A stretch of 64,000 nt of DNA, from the NCBI GenBank assembly GCA_963736285.1, contig CAVTOA010000002.1:372001-436000 (forward strand), written 5' to 3'. The notes beneath the pieces are model-generated. The model searched no databases, had not been told where the DNA came from, and was given only the letters and a program-made list of their open reading frames with translations. The translations under genes and the position numbers were made by a program. Origin of the DNA: CAVTOA01 sp963736285. GTDB taxonomy: Bacteria > Actinomycetota > Actinomycetes > Mycobacteriales > QHCE01. Shown in pieces: positions 35,350-45,793 of this stretch (positions within the stretch are counted from its first letter, which is position 1; each line of letters starts with the position of its first letter).

Positions 35350-37667
35350 GACAGTGCCTTTTTCGGAATGCCGGCCTGTCTGGGGGCAGGACGCGAGGAG
35401 CTCTCCGGTAACGGGTCCGGCAGAGACGGCTCTTTGCCCTCATCAGCGGGCTCGACGGTCTCAGCATCGTCTCCGTCGAGTAGCAGCTGAGGGCGTGGAC
35501 CGACCGCTTTTCACCCCCACAGAAACGCCCCCCAATACCCGCAACGTTGTCGCCACCATCAACGGCAAAGCCACCGTGAGCGTGAACGCTGGCACCGCGA
35601 TCCCGGAGTCGTTTACCGCAAGACCAATCACCGAATAGACCACAATGGCCAGTGCGCCCGCCCGCACACACGGGTACAGACCAAAGGTGCGTCGAAGCCC
35701 CGCACTACGACGCAGCAAAATGAGAGGAACAAACACAGCAGCGCCTATGACGAGAAACGTCAGCTGACTGCTCACCAGCAACCCAAAATTCGCTTCTGCC
35801 TTGCGGTGAATGATCATGCCCGCCGTGCCATCCATGACCTGCCCGGCGAAGCGGCCCACATGGGAGCGTTCCTCTGCCGGCCGAAGATAATCGATCCCGA
35901 CAAAAGCGGAGACGGCCACCACGCCCATCGCGACACACGCAAGCACCCGCGGCAACGACAAACGCACGCCCACAGACCGCAGCGTCAGCACAAGCAATGC
36001 GGGAGTGAATGCGATGACACCACCAAAGTCATCCCCCCAAGAAGGCGCCCCTACCAGCACTATCGAGATCACTCCGATAGTCACCAGCACCGCGAGCCGC
36101 CGGCCGCGACCAGAAATCGTCTGTGCCACGTAGGCCGTTGCGAGCAGAAGGCCGCCAGCGAAAATAGCTGAACCAATGTTGCCAAAACCGATGAACCGAC
36201 CCGCCACTAATGGCGAGTAGCCAGAGACGGCGTCAAGCTGCAACGGCGACCCCGCCAAGACCTCGCCCGCCAACACCAAAGCCGTGATCGCCGCAACAGC
36301 ACCGGGGGGCCCGAGCGCATTCCGTCTCCACGGGCCCGCATAGGCCACCGCCGTCACCGCAGTCGCGATCGCCGCAATGCCAGCACCGTTAACCGCGCCC
36401 GCGAGCCCCCCAGCTCGCCACCACGGCACCAAATTCACCAGGAGCGAAGCCACCGGAATACTGCCCAAGAACACCGCGGCCACTTGCAAAATCCGGGCGA
36501 ACGTGCCGGCACGCGCCACCAAAAAATGACCAGGATCGTGTTTGCCGCCAGACTGCGGTTCGGCCTCGACATAGCTGCGATGGCGCAGCCGGAAAAAGAT
36601 TGCTGCCGCGATCATCAGCGCCAAGCTCGACCACACCAACACGGCAAAAAACACCTGCACAAGGGGGCGCTGCGCGGCAGCCGCCCGGTCGCTGTCATCC
36701 AATCGCCGCACAGACGCCGCGAGGCTTTCGTCGCGCCCGATCGATGAGTGCATCGGTTGCCCTGCCACCGAAGACGGTGTGCCCACATTGAAGGCGTGCA
36801 GAATCGTCGGGGTGATATCTATCAGCTGCACAAACGGCTGACGACCCGTGCTTGACGACGTCAGCCAGTCTCTACCGAACCCGGGGCCGTTCATCATCCC
36901 CACATGCAAATGCGGCGGCGCGGAAAAGTCGGCGATTCCCGCGGTAATAAGCAACGAAGATGACGGCAACGCCGCCACGACCTTTGCCACCCGAGCGTCC
37001 AACGCCGCGAGGTCGGCGGCGCGGTTTTCCGCAGTGACGTCACCAATATCGACAATGGTCACCGGGCACTGCGCCAACGTCTCATTAAGACTGTCCGGAA
37101 GCGACGGATAGTAACTGTCGACCCGCCCATCGGGATGCGCCGCCGCCACAGCCGCATGTCGGCCAATCGCGGTCACGCAACGCACACTAGAAGCCAACGC
37201 ACCCGGCTTTGCCCCGTGATTAAGGCTTGCGTTCCGATCCACAATCTCCGACTGCTCGGTGAGTTGATAATGATCGCCAGTCGGCGTCGGCTCGTCGGTG
37301 GGAAACTCCTCCGCTGTCTGGGCACACTCCCCCCGGGACAAACCGCGTGCACGATTACCCGCACCGAGGGTCACCCACCCAGAATCAGGGCACGTCACCG
37401 CACTCGCGGCTCGGCTAGTAAGCGCCCCTATGGACCCCTGGGATGCAAGCTTCCATAACGCCGGAGTGGCGTGCTGGTCGACATCGCTCCACCGCAGAGC
37501 CAGCTGACGCGAGCACCACGGCATGCCGCACCGTGGAGGGCGACGTCGCCGAAACGTGGCGGAACGCTGGCTTGCGCGGCAGCCGCGGGAACAAAGAGTG
37601 CGGATACGAAGAAAACAAAGACACAGGCCAGGGCCAGCCGCGCGCCTCCTCTCATGGCGGTCATCAT
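35346..37667 (-). pseudogene. phosphatase-superfamily-like membrane protein, paralog 1 (two frameshifts)
   Basis: About 773 residues when restored. Start ATG 37667 gives a signal peptide (RLALACVFVFFVSALFVPAA, cut near AAAAQAS); a slip near 37520 then leads to the main frame. Same architecture as paralog 2: VTCPDSGWVTLGAGNRA, FVQLIDITPTILHAF, GYSPLVAGRFIGFGN, PSWGDDFGGVIAF and ERSHVGRFAGQVMDGTA. A second slip near 35500 hides an acidic cytoplasmic tail (DGDDAETVEPADEGKEPSL) that ends precisely in an ATGA overlap with paralog 2. Its start in turn overlaps the glycosyltransferase stop by four bases, so GT4 and both paralogs form one translational unit. Confidence 0.68.
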
Positions 37668-38824
37668 CGTGCTCGCCCCGGCAGCTTTTGCAACTCGGCG
37701 TAAATCTCGGCGATTTTCGCCGCTGACTCCTCCTCCGACGGCCACGTAGCAGCCTGCCGACCACCACGTACCGCTAGGTTGCTAGCCCGTTCAGGATCGT
37801 CCAACAAGCTACCCACGGCAGCATCGAAAGCATCAACGTCGTTAGGCGGAACAAGTAAGCCACCGTTGGCGATCAACCCCGGCAGCCCACCTACGGCCGT
37901 AGCCACCAGCGGCTTCTCGGACCGCAGCACCTCTTGAGCAAAAAGCTGCCGCGCCTCCCATTGGGACGTGACCACCGCGATGTCGCAGGCGTTAATCAAA
38001 TCGGCTACGTCATCGCGACGACCCAAAAACACCACTGGAGCCCCCAGCCGCTCTGCCATGCCCGCGAGCTCAACATGCTGTGGGCCGCTGCCCGCGATAG
38101 CCACCACCGGTGGATTCTTTCGCGCTCGCCAGCGAGCCGCTGCCTGGATCAGCACGTCAAAAGACTTTTGTGGATGCAGTCTGCCCACCGACAAAATGAG
38201 TTGCTGGTCTGAATCGGGCGCGATCCCCAATGACGTGCGCACCACCACCCGATCGCGAGTCACTGGCGGTAAGGGTGGTGCGGACACTGGTGCCATACGT
38301 GCGTCACGTGCTCCCAAAAACTCGGCACGCGCAACGAGGTCTTCCGAGACACCCAAGGCAACGTCGGTGGAACGTGCGATGAACCGCTCCGCCAGTTCAA
38401 AAAGCCGCCCCTTGACGCCGCTGCTGAGTAACAGGTTGTGCCAGGTAGTGACGAAGCGGCGCGCGGGAGAACCCAGCGTTGGTCTCCCAAACGATCGCAA
38501 TGCCAATGCGCAGACAAGACCTGCTTGCAGGTTGTGCGCGTGCACAACGTCCTTATCGGACAGTTCTTGACGGAGAGCATTGACCACAGCCATGTCGTGC
38601 ACAGGATTAATGCTGTGAGCGATCTCAACTGGCACGAATCTCGCACCAACCTCACCGAACTGAAATAGCGCGTCAGTGGCGGACGGGGCACACACCGTTA
38701 CCCGGAAACCAAAACGGACCAGCCACTCTGCCAGCGAGCGCACGTGGCGTCCGGTGCCGCCACTGGCAGAACCCACCACCAGCGCGACCGCTGGCTCCGC
38801 GATCGCAGAGCGATGCTCATCCAC
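37664..38824 (-). CDS. GT4-family glycosyltransferase
   Basis: 386-residue GT-B enzyme, intact. N-terminal acceptor domain (ALVVGSASGGTGRHVRSLAE, then DVVHAHNLQAGLVCALALRS); C-terminal nucleotide-sugar domain (LILSVGRLHPQKSFDVLIQA, AGSGPQHVELAGMAERLG, then FAQEVLRSEKPLVATAVGGL with the Glu-x7-Glu-like site). It is a retaining cytoplasmic transferase; donor and acceptor are unknown. Start GTG 38824 overlaps the murJ stop by eight bases; its stop overlaps paralog 1. Its place between MurJ and the phosphatase-like proteins points to an envelope glycan or glycolipid. Confidence 0.88.
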   Translation of the reverse strand: MDEHRSAIAEPAVALVVGSASGGTGRHVRSLAEWLVRFGFRVTVCAPSATDALFQFGEVGARFVPVEIAHSINPVHDMAVVNALRQELSDKDVVHAHNLQAGLVCALALRSFGRPTLGSPARRFVTTWHNLLLSSGVKGRLFELAERFIARSTDVALGVSEDLVARAEFLGARDARMAPVSAPPLPPVTRDRVVVRTSLGIAPDSDQQLILSVGRLHPQKSFDVLIQAAARWRARKNPPVVAIAGSGPQHVELAGMAERLGAPVVFLGRRDDVADLINACDIAVVTSQWEARQLFAQEVLRSEKPLVATAVGGLPGLIANGGLLVPPNDVDAFDAAVGSLLDDPERASNLAVRGGRQAATWPSEEESAAKIAEIYAELQKLPGRAR

Positions 38825-40575
38825 GTGTTTTCTCCTTTGTGACGGTCTCGCCCCATGCGCCCGGCGGGGTATCGGATGGCGCTATCTCGTTCGGCAAGGC
38901 ATTGGGCTCCAGTGGCTCTCCCGCGACACGTCTACGTCGAACTATGCGGTGCAGACGTCTCAGCACGGTCCGCATTGCCGTGGGGTTAAGTAGCATGGTT
39001 ATCGCACCAAATATCAGCACTACCACAACGCCTACTACTGTGCCTGACACCACAGCGCCCGCCAGCTTCGGTAGCGCCAAAACCATACGCCACACCGAAA
39101 CCAGCCAGTGCTGCCACTAACAAAGCAACCACTGCCGCGCTGAGCGTTCGGAGAGTACCCCGCAAGGCCGCTGGCGTCAGCCGATCGTCGGGCCCACCAC
39201 AGCAGCCCCGCTCCTGTCACCATCATGCCGATGCTGTTGCCAGCGGCAACCGCTGCTACCCGATCCGCGATATCGACAGTGTTCGCCAGGATCACATCGG
39301 CCACTATTACTACCAGCCAACCTGACACGGTGATCAACGCTGTCGACCAGGTCGCACCGCTGGCATATAACGCCCGTGTGAGCAGTGCCAGTAGGCCATA
39401 GCCGAGCAGTCCAGGTGCGAATGCGGCTATGGCCCACGCGATACGGCTAGGATCGCTGTAGCCTTCCGCCACCGAGGTAATGACCGTCGCTATCGGCCCC
39501 GACGCAGCGATAAGTGCTGCTGCCGCCAGCGCGGCCAGCACGATAACACCTTGCAGCGCGCCGCGAAGAATCTCTTGAAAATGCCGATAATCGCCGGCGT
39601 CGTGGGCTGCGGACAGCCTGGGAAACGCCGAAGTCGCTATCGGTACGGCCAGTACCGCCCAGGGCACGAGGTAGATCGTCTGCGCAAGGTTGTAGGCGAC
39701 CATCGAGCCAACCGGCGCTGGACGCTGTGAAAGAACGAGGACGACCAGCAACGCCAGTTGTTGCCCGCCCACCGCGAGGACTCCACTGGAAACCAGCGCA
39801 CCGGCTCGTCGTGCCACGCCTGAGGGGAATCGAAATGTCGGTCGTAGTACAACTCCGGTGGCCCGCAACGGGATGAGCAGACACATCGACAAAGCCACCA
39901 CACCAAGAGTGGTTCCGACCGACAAGATCAATTCGCTCGTGAGGCTGAGCCCGGTCAAGCTCGCACCTCGTCCTGCCACATAGGCAAACACCAAATAGGA
40001 CGCCATGACCACGACGCTGGAAAGCAGGGGTGCCAGTGCGGGCCAGGCAAACCGATGGTGTGCTTGCACGATGCCCGTCAGCACCACACCCACCCCATAG
40101 AGCACAAGTTGCGGTGCGAACACGATCAGCATGCGGGTGCCAACCTCGAGCTCGGCCTGAGTGGCGTCGCTGCCTAATAATGCCCGCACAATCGGAGCAG
40201 CGAACACCACCGCTAGCACAGACAGTAAGGCCAATATCGACACAGCCCACGTCAACAGCGCAGACCCAGTTTGACGGGCCGTTGCGGCGTCGCCTTTGGA
40301 GACGGCCCCAGACAGCAATGGCACTACTACCGCCGCGAGTGCTCCGCCGGCCACGATTTCAAAAATGATGTTGGGCAGGGTGTTGACGGTCTGATAGATG
40401 TTACCCAGGGCGTAGTAAGGCCCACTGCCCACGAGAAAACAAATATGCGGCCAAATCCGGCCACCCGAGCCAGGATCGTCAGCGCCGCAATAATACTGGC
40501 GGCGCCGGCGATCCCAGCGGGCTTAGCGGCTGTGGGCCGTGGCTGCGTCGGAGTTTCGTCGATGGGGGTATTCAT
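38817..40575 (-). pseudogene. murJ: MurJ/MviN lipid II flippase (frameshifted)
   Basis: About 586-residue membrane protein with 14 helices of the MOP superfamily, which moves lipid II across the membrane. N-terminus MNTPIDETPTQPRPTAAKPA, then ASIIAALTILARVAGFGRIF; after a slip at about 40430 it reads NIYQTVNTLPNIIFEIVAGG, GALAAVVVPLLS, YNLAQTIYLVPWAVLAVPIA and ALLTRALYASG. Slips near 39160 and near 39090 precede the last helices (LPKLAGAVVSGTVVGVVVVL) and a basic tail ending KEKTRG at 38817. MurJ is essential in actinobacteria, so errors in the sequence are the simpler explanation. Operon with the upstream MraY-like gene and downstream GT4. Confidence 0.85.
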
Positions 40576-40589
40576 ACTCTCGACAAAAG

Positions 40590-41610
40590 CTAAGAAACCG
40601 GCTCTGCGGCAGGCTCTAATGTGGTCTTCTTCTCGGACCGACCAGACCGGCGGGTCGAGTTTTTGGCTGCGGTTTTCATTGCGCTAGACCGGATGCGCTT
40701 TTCGCTGGTGATATCGGCTGCGGGTTCGTCGATGGCGGTGGGTACGTCGTGGTGGTCTGGTGATTCTGCGGCTGGCCTTCGCCCCAACCCGTCAAACTCC
40801 CGCAACCCGGGGGTCGACTCGATCACCTTCGTGAAGCTGATTTTTTCGCTTGCAGCGGTAAGCCCAATAAGATCCCGCAAGCGCCACTATTTTGCCCACG
40901 CGGCCCGTATTTGCGGCCACGCTGACGCCCAGCAACGCGCCCAGCGAATTCGCTCCGGCGTCACCGAGCATGGTCCGCTCGTCAAGGTCTTCTGGCAGCA
41001 GTGCTCCTGAGGCGCCCATCGCTGCGGCCGCAACACCCCGGCCACGCTTGCCCAACAGCTGGGGAGCACCCAAGATCAAGCCGGCCTTTAATGCCCGGCC
41101 AGGACGCAGATCCAGCAAATTGACCAGATTTGCGGTGCCCGCAATGACGCCGGCATTAAGCAATACATCGACAGGCTTGCGCGACAGTGCCGCACCGGCC
41201 AATAGGCCCGCACCGCCGATAGCGCCAATTTTCACCAAACCAGATGTGACCTGCCCTTCTTTAAGGGCACTCAGGTGTCCGCGAAATCCTTTGCTATGAC
41301 GTTGGTTTGGCCGCGAGCCGACCACATCGTCGTAGTAGCCCGCAGCACCTGCGCCGAGCCCGGCAATCGCCGCGGCCGTAGCGACCCGTTTACTTCCAGC
41401 TCCGACTACAGCCACACCGGTCGCTGCGGCAGCGAGCACCGGGCCAGATATCAGACTTACTTTCTCGCCACGGTGGTTGGTCCGTTCGAGCCGCTCACGT
41501 TGTGGTGCTGGCACGTTGTCGCTGGCGGCAAAAAGCGCTCGAGCCGCACCTGCGGCCCCAGTAGCGGCTCCCGCAATCTGGCCGAGACTGGCAAAGAATT
41601 TTCCCAACAC
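40590..41610 (-). CDS. MraY/WecA-superfamily-like membrane transferase (one frameshift)
   Basis: About 340-residue hydrophobic, Ala/Gly-rich protein placed between steB and murJ. Motifs resemble polyprenyl-phosphate sugar-phosphate transferases: AAGYYDDVVGS (Asp-Asp pair), KGFRGHLSALKEGQVTSG, the NxxN-like TANLVNLLDLRPGRALKA and TMLGDAGANSLGALLG. A slip near 40870 leads to a long charged cytoplasmic tail (SFTKVIESTPGLREFDGLG, then Lys/Glu-rich). The motifs are looser than in MraY itself, so it may act on another lipid-linked sugar or be regulatory. Start ATG 41610 (MLGKFFASLGQIAG). Confidence 0.6.
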
Positions 41611-41715
41611 GATGGAGTCACCTCTCCTTAAGTCCAGTGTGGATCTGTCTTGCGTTGCCGTGCATTACGTAAACGGTATGTGGGCTGGTGGATGTCTTTA
41701 CGATGGCGCCAGACA

Positions 41716-42631
41716 CTACGTGATGTTGGGGACTTGCGCAGAGGCACCATCTCCGGTGCCGTAGTGGCCGGTCTTGTCGGCAAACTTCTCGATCGTCGCC
41801 ATCGCGGTCGCTAGCTGACTGTCTGCGGTGGCGATGCTGTCGACTGTGGACACAGAGCTGGACAGCTTGCCGTCGCCTCGGATGGCGGCAATGGCGGTAC
41901 CGTTGCCGGCCGAGGGGCCAGCTACCACCACGTGCTTATTGACATCGCTGAACTCTTTGATGGTGGTCACCAGTGCCTTCGTGCTGCTGTCGGCATCACG
42001 GTCTGTAGACGTGGGTCCCAACACAAACACCACAGCTTGTGCGACTCCATGCACCATGCCTTCGGGTGTAAGGACACCCACGCCGGTGTAGGCCTGCAAA
42101 ATCGTGGTCCGATCGTTATCGGAGATCGTGTCGTTGGTGAGCACCTGCGCCAGCAACGCCGACGCGGTGATGATGCCGTCTCCGCTCTCGGGCAGCTTTA
42201 CCCCAGCGGGCACGTCACGGCTTGCTAGATCGTGCAGAGCATCATCGCGTTTGGCGGAGGTGAAGTCGGAATTGAGCCGTATAGTGCCGGTCACGGTGGC
42301 GTTGGTCTGCTTGATCATTTTGAGGACCGCTTCACGGTCTTTCGAGGCGGCACCGGGCCCGCTCACCACCACGACGGATTTATCGCGCAGCGTGTTTCCT
42401 AATAATTTTGGCGCGATCTGATTGACGAAATCAGAGCGGGAATTCACCGCCGACTGCAACTCAGAGACTTGATCCCGCAATCCGCCATTGGACTTACGCA
42501 GCGAGGACAGCCTGTCGTTGAGATTATTGACAACCGGCCCATTCAGCGCAGCAGTGCCCAAGCACCAGACCAATAGCTAACGCCAAGAAAACCGAGGTGA
42601 TAGAAACCACGTGGTAGCGAAAATTAATCAC
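41716..42631 (-). CDS. mctB: SteB/MctB-family membrane-anchored protein (one frameshift)
   Basis: About 305 residues. Start GTG 42631 gives INFRYHVVSITSVFLALAIG, the single N-terminal membrane anchor, followed after a slip near 42555 by a coiled coil (LNDRLSSLRKSNGGLRDQVS) and an extracytoplasmic domain of about 220 residues (DKSVVVVSGPGAASKDRE, GVAQAVVFVLGP). Homologues are Rv1698/MctB, linked to copper tolerance, and SteB of corynebacteria, which works with SteA to control the cell-separating hydrolase RipA. The 4-bp GTGA overlap with steA supports the SteAB role. Confidence 0.83.
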
Positions 42632-43814
42632 GAAAACAGCCTCTGAATATGGAAGATGACGCCGTCCCACCAGTCGGCGAGGACCTCGAGATAGGAGCGG
42701 CCCACAGTAGAAATAGCCACGGCCGCCGCCATCGCGCACAACGCCGCGCCGATGAGCAACAACAGTGACCAGCCCGAAATGTTTTGCCGGTATAGCCGGC
42801 TCACGCCTTTGGCGTCGACCAACTTACCTCCGACTCGCAGGCGAGTGAGAAATGTTGACGCCATGCCGGCACGCCCTTTGTCAAGAAACTCCACCAACGT
42901 AGCGTGAGTGCCCACCGCGACGATGAGGGTTGCGCCACGCTCATCGGCCAGCAGCATCGCGATGTCTTCGCTCGTGGCCGCCGCCGGAAACGTGATCGCC
43001 GGCAGAGCCAAGCCGATCCATGCGCTCCATGCCTGGTGCGCGCCCGTCGGGGTAGGCATGCACCACGATTTCTGCTCCACACCGCAGCACATCGTCAGAC
43101 ACGGAGTCCATGTCGCCGATGATGAGATCTGGGGTGTAGCCGGCCTCCACCAACGCATCCGCGCCACCATCGACCCCGATGAGCACCGGATGGAACTCGC
43201 GAATATAAGGAGCGAGGACATCCAGATCGTTACGATAGTCGTAGCCCCGCACCACGATCAGGCAGTGCCGTCCGTCCAAATCGGTCGCAACCTCGGGCAC
43301 ACCGACACCGTCAAGCAGCAGTTCCCGCTCCCGCTTGACGTATTCCATCGTGTTCGCGGCGAAGGCCTCCAGCTGAGTAGCCAGGCCCGTGCGAGCGGCT
43401 CGTCATCGCCTCGGCAAGCGACTCGGCGGTGTAGCGCAAACCCTTGCCGACAGGCTCATCGGCAAGATAAATAGTGTCGCCATCAATCCGAATGTCTTGG
43501 CCCTCGTGGATGGCTTCGAATATCTGCGCACCCGCGTTGTCGATCAGCGGAATTCCCGCTTTGAGGATGGCTTCCGGACCCAAGTTGGGGTAGCGGCCAG
43601 AAACACTGGGTGAAGCGTTGATGACCGCCGAGATACCCGTCGCCACCAAGGCGTCACCGGCTACCCTGTCAATGTCGACATGGTCGATTATCGCAATATC
43701 GCCCGGTTTAAGCCGACCGGTCAATCGTTTCGTGCGCCGATCTAACCGTGCGGCGCCGGTAATCCCTGACCGGCTTCCACTTGCACGGTTACGGCGAAGA
43801 GTTGGCAAACGCAT
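42628..43814 (-). pseudogene. steA: SteA cytokinesis protein (two frameshifts)
   Basis: About 395-residue protein with a cytoplasmic nucleotide-handling region and C-terminal membrane helix. Start ATG 43814 (MRLPTLRRNRASG). Conserved blocks: LKPGDIAIIDHVDIDRVAGD, VINASPSVSGRYPNLGPEAI, PVLIGVDGGADALVEAGYTP then DLIIGDMDSVSDDVLRCGAE, STFLTRLRVGGKLVDAKGVS, and the helix SLLLLIGAALCAMAAAVAIS. Slips near 43395 and near 43010-43050. The middle block resembles thiamin pyrophosphokinase-type folds. Coupled to steB by a 4-bp overlap; together they regulate daughter-cell separation in relatives. Confidence 0.83.
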
Positions 43815-43930
43815 GATGGCGCCCATCTTCTCACTTTATGAATTGCTCCCGCCGTTGGACTCGCCGTCACTCATCCGTACGGCAGGACGTTGCTTATGAC
43901 CAGCGATATTGCCGCCGTTTCTGTAGCTTT

Positions 43931-45700
43931 TCACTGGTTATCTACGTTACTGCGCCGCGCTAGCTCCAAGAGCTCTTCCGCATGCGCGATGCCAATCTCA
44001 GAATCGTCAATACCCGCGAGCATGCGTGCGAGTTCTTTAGGACGCTCTGCCTCGGTGAGCATATGGACACCACTGGTGGTCACTGCTCCAGCGCTGTCTT
44101 TGACCACCAGCAAATGCTGATCCGCAAACGCGGCAACCTGCGGCAAATGAGTAACCACCAGCACCTGATGATCTCGGGCAAGTCGCGCTAGCCGTCGCCC
44201 CACCTCGACCGCCGCCTTGCCACCGACACCCGCATCCACCTCATCGAAGACCATCGTGGCCACACCGGTAGAGCCAGCAAAAACCACCTCGACCGCGAGC
44301 ATCACGCGAGACAACTCGCCACCGGACGCTCCACGTTGCAACGCCCGCGCCGGCGCGCCCGGATGGGCGATCAGCTGAAGCTCTACATCGTCCACACCGT
44401 CAGGACCCGCCGCCACCCGCTCACCGTCAAGTTCGACCGCGAGGTGGCCGTCTCGGGCAGGGGGATGTGTCACGACGGCACGAACCATCGCATCCGGCAT
44501 CGCTAACCCGGCAAGCTCCACACTCACCGCTTCACCGAACCTCTGGGCAACCCGAGCCCGTTCCTCTGATAGTTGCGCGGCAGCCGACGCCAACTGCGGG
44601 ATGAGCACGTCACGCCGTTCGCGCAGAAACGCCAACCGCTCCTCAGACGAGTCCAAATGGGACAGTTTCTCCCGTGCGCGATCCGCCCACGCTCGCACCT
44701 CCGCAAGATCGTCACCGTATTTGCGGATCAAATTAGCGAGCACAGCCCGGCGTTCCTGGACCACCGACAGACGAACCGGATCCGCCTCAATTACCTGCTC
44801 GTAAGAGGCGAGGTCTGCGGCTAGCTCCCCCGCCAACGCGGTCAACTCATCAGCGCGCTCCGCGAAAGACCGCAGTCGATCGTCGTGAGGTGCGACCTCC
44901 TCCAATACCCGCCGCGCCGTGCCCAGCAGGTTGGAGGCATCCGTGCCATCGACCGCAGCAGGATCTCCTGCCAAGGCCTGATGCGCCGCGAATGCCGCAC
45001 CCCGCAACTGATCGGCGTGCTCCAGACGCTGAGCTTCCGCCAACAGCTGCTTCTCCTCATGGGGCTGCGGATCCGCCGCGTCGATCTCACCCACCCCATA
45101 CCGCAGGGTGTCTGCCTCCCGAGCCCGCTCGCGTGCGTACTCCGTCAGCTGCTGGAGTTCGGATAGCACGTCACGCATGTCGCTATATATACGGCGGTAT
45201 TCGTTTAGCAGACGTTGGGTCTCGCCGCCACCAAACCGATCTAGCGCGCCACGCTGAACTCCGGGATGAAGCAGCCGAAGCTGGTCCGACTGGCCATGCA
45301 TGGCCACCAACTCATCACCCAGCTCTCCCAAGACACTCGCCGGAACCGCGCGACCACCAGCGTGAGCTCGGGACCGTCCTTCCGACATCACCGTGCGGGC
45401 GATGATGACCGTGCCGTCATCCTCAAGTTCGGCGCCCAACTCCGTGAGCCGCTCCCGCAACGACGGACTGGTTACCGCGACCCGACCCTCCACAATGGCC
45501 CGATTCTGCCCACCACGCACGCGCCCGGCATCTGCCTTGCCACCAAAAAGCAGACCTAGGCCCGCCACCACCATGGTCTTACCCGCGCCAGTCTCACCCG
45601 TCACGGCCGTAAAACCGGGAGCGAACGGCAGGGTGGCGTCGTCGATTACGCCCAGACCCGTAATGCGGATCTCAGATATCACGCCGACGACCATAACCAT
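43931..45700 (-). CDS. recN: DNA repair protein RecN
   Basis: 589-residue SMC-like ATPase of double-strand-break repair, intact. N-terminal Walker A VTGETGAGKTMVVAGLGLLF; two central coiled coils (for example LQQLTEYARERAREADTLRY and LEHADQLRGAAFAAHQ); C-terminal signature GASGGELSRVMLAVEVVF and Walker B TMVFDEVDAGVGGKAAVEVG. The start ATG 45700 is chosen for its GGGAG site; GTG 45682 is nearer the usual protein start (ISEIRITGLGVIDDA). Follows nadK and tlyA in the usual order. Confidence 0.93.
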   Translation of the reverse strand: MVMVVGVISEIRITGLGVIDDATLPFAPGFTAVTGETGAGKTMVVAGLGLLFGGKADAGRVRGGQNRAIVEGRVAVTSPSLRERLTELGAELEDDGTVIIARTVMSEGRSRAHAGGRAVPASVLGELGDELVAMHGQSDQLRLLHPGVQRGALDRFGGGETQRLLNEYRRIYSDMRDVLSELQQLTEYARERAREADTLRYGVGEIDAADPQPHEEKQLLAEAQRLEHADQLRGAAFAAHQALAGDPAAVDGTDASNLLGTARRVLEEVAPHDDRLRSFAERADELTALAGELAADLASYEQVIEADPVRLSVVQERRAVLANLIRKYGDDLAEVRAWADRAREKLSHLDSSEERLAFLRERRDVLIPQLASAAAQLSEERARVAQRFGEAVSVELAGLAMPDAMVRAVVTHPPARDGHLAVELDGERVAAGPDGVDDVELQLIAHPGAPARALQRGASGGELSRVMLAVEVVFAGSTGVATMVFDEVDAGVGGKAAVEVGRRLARLARDHQVLVVTHLPQVAAFADQHLLVVKDSAGAVTTSGVHMLTEAERPKELARMLAGIDDSEIGIAHAEELLELARRSNVDNQ

Positions 45701-45793
45701 CCAATCCGCTCCCACATAGCAGCACAGCGTGGCCAGCGAGCACGAACGTGGTCACCACCTGCCTCACTTCCACATCCATTGCACCGCTCACGA

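Noticed and set aside
43690..43780. GACCGGTCAATCG and CTGACCGGC in steA as a further palindromic element
   Set aside because: Only the 7-base core is shared; the halves do not pair and the coding sequence is that of normal SteA.
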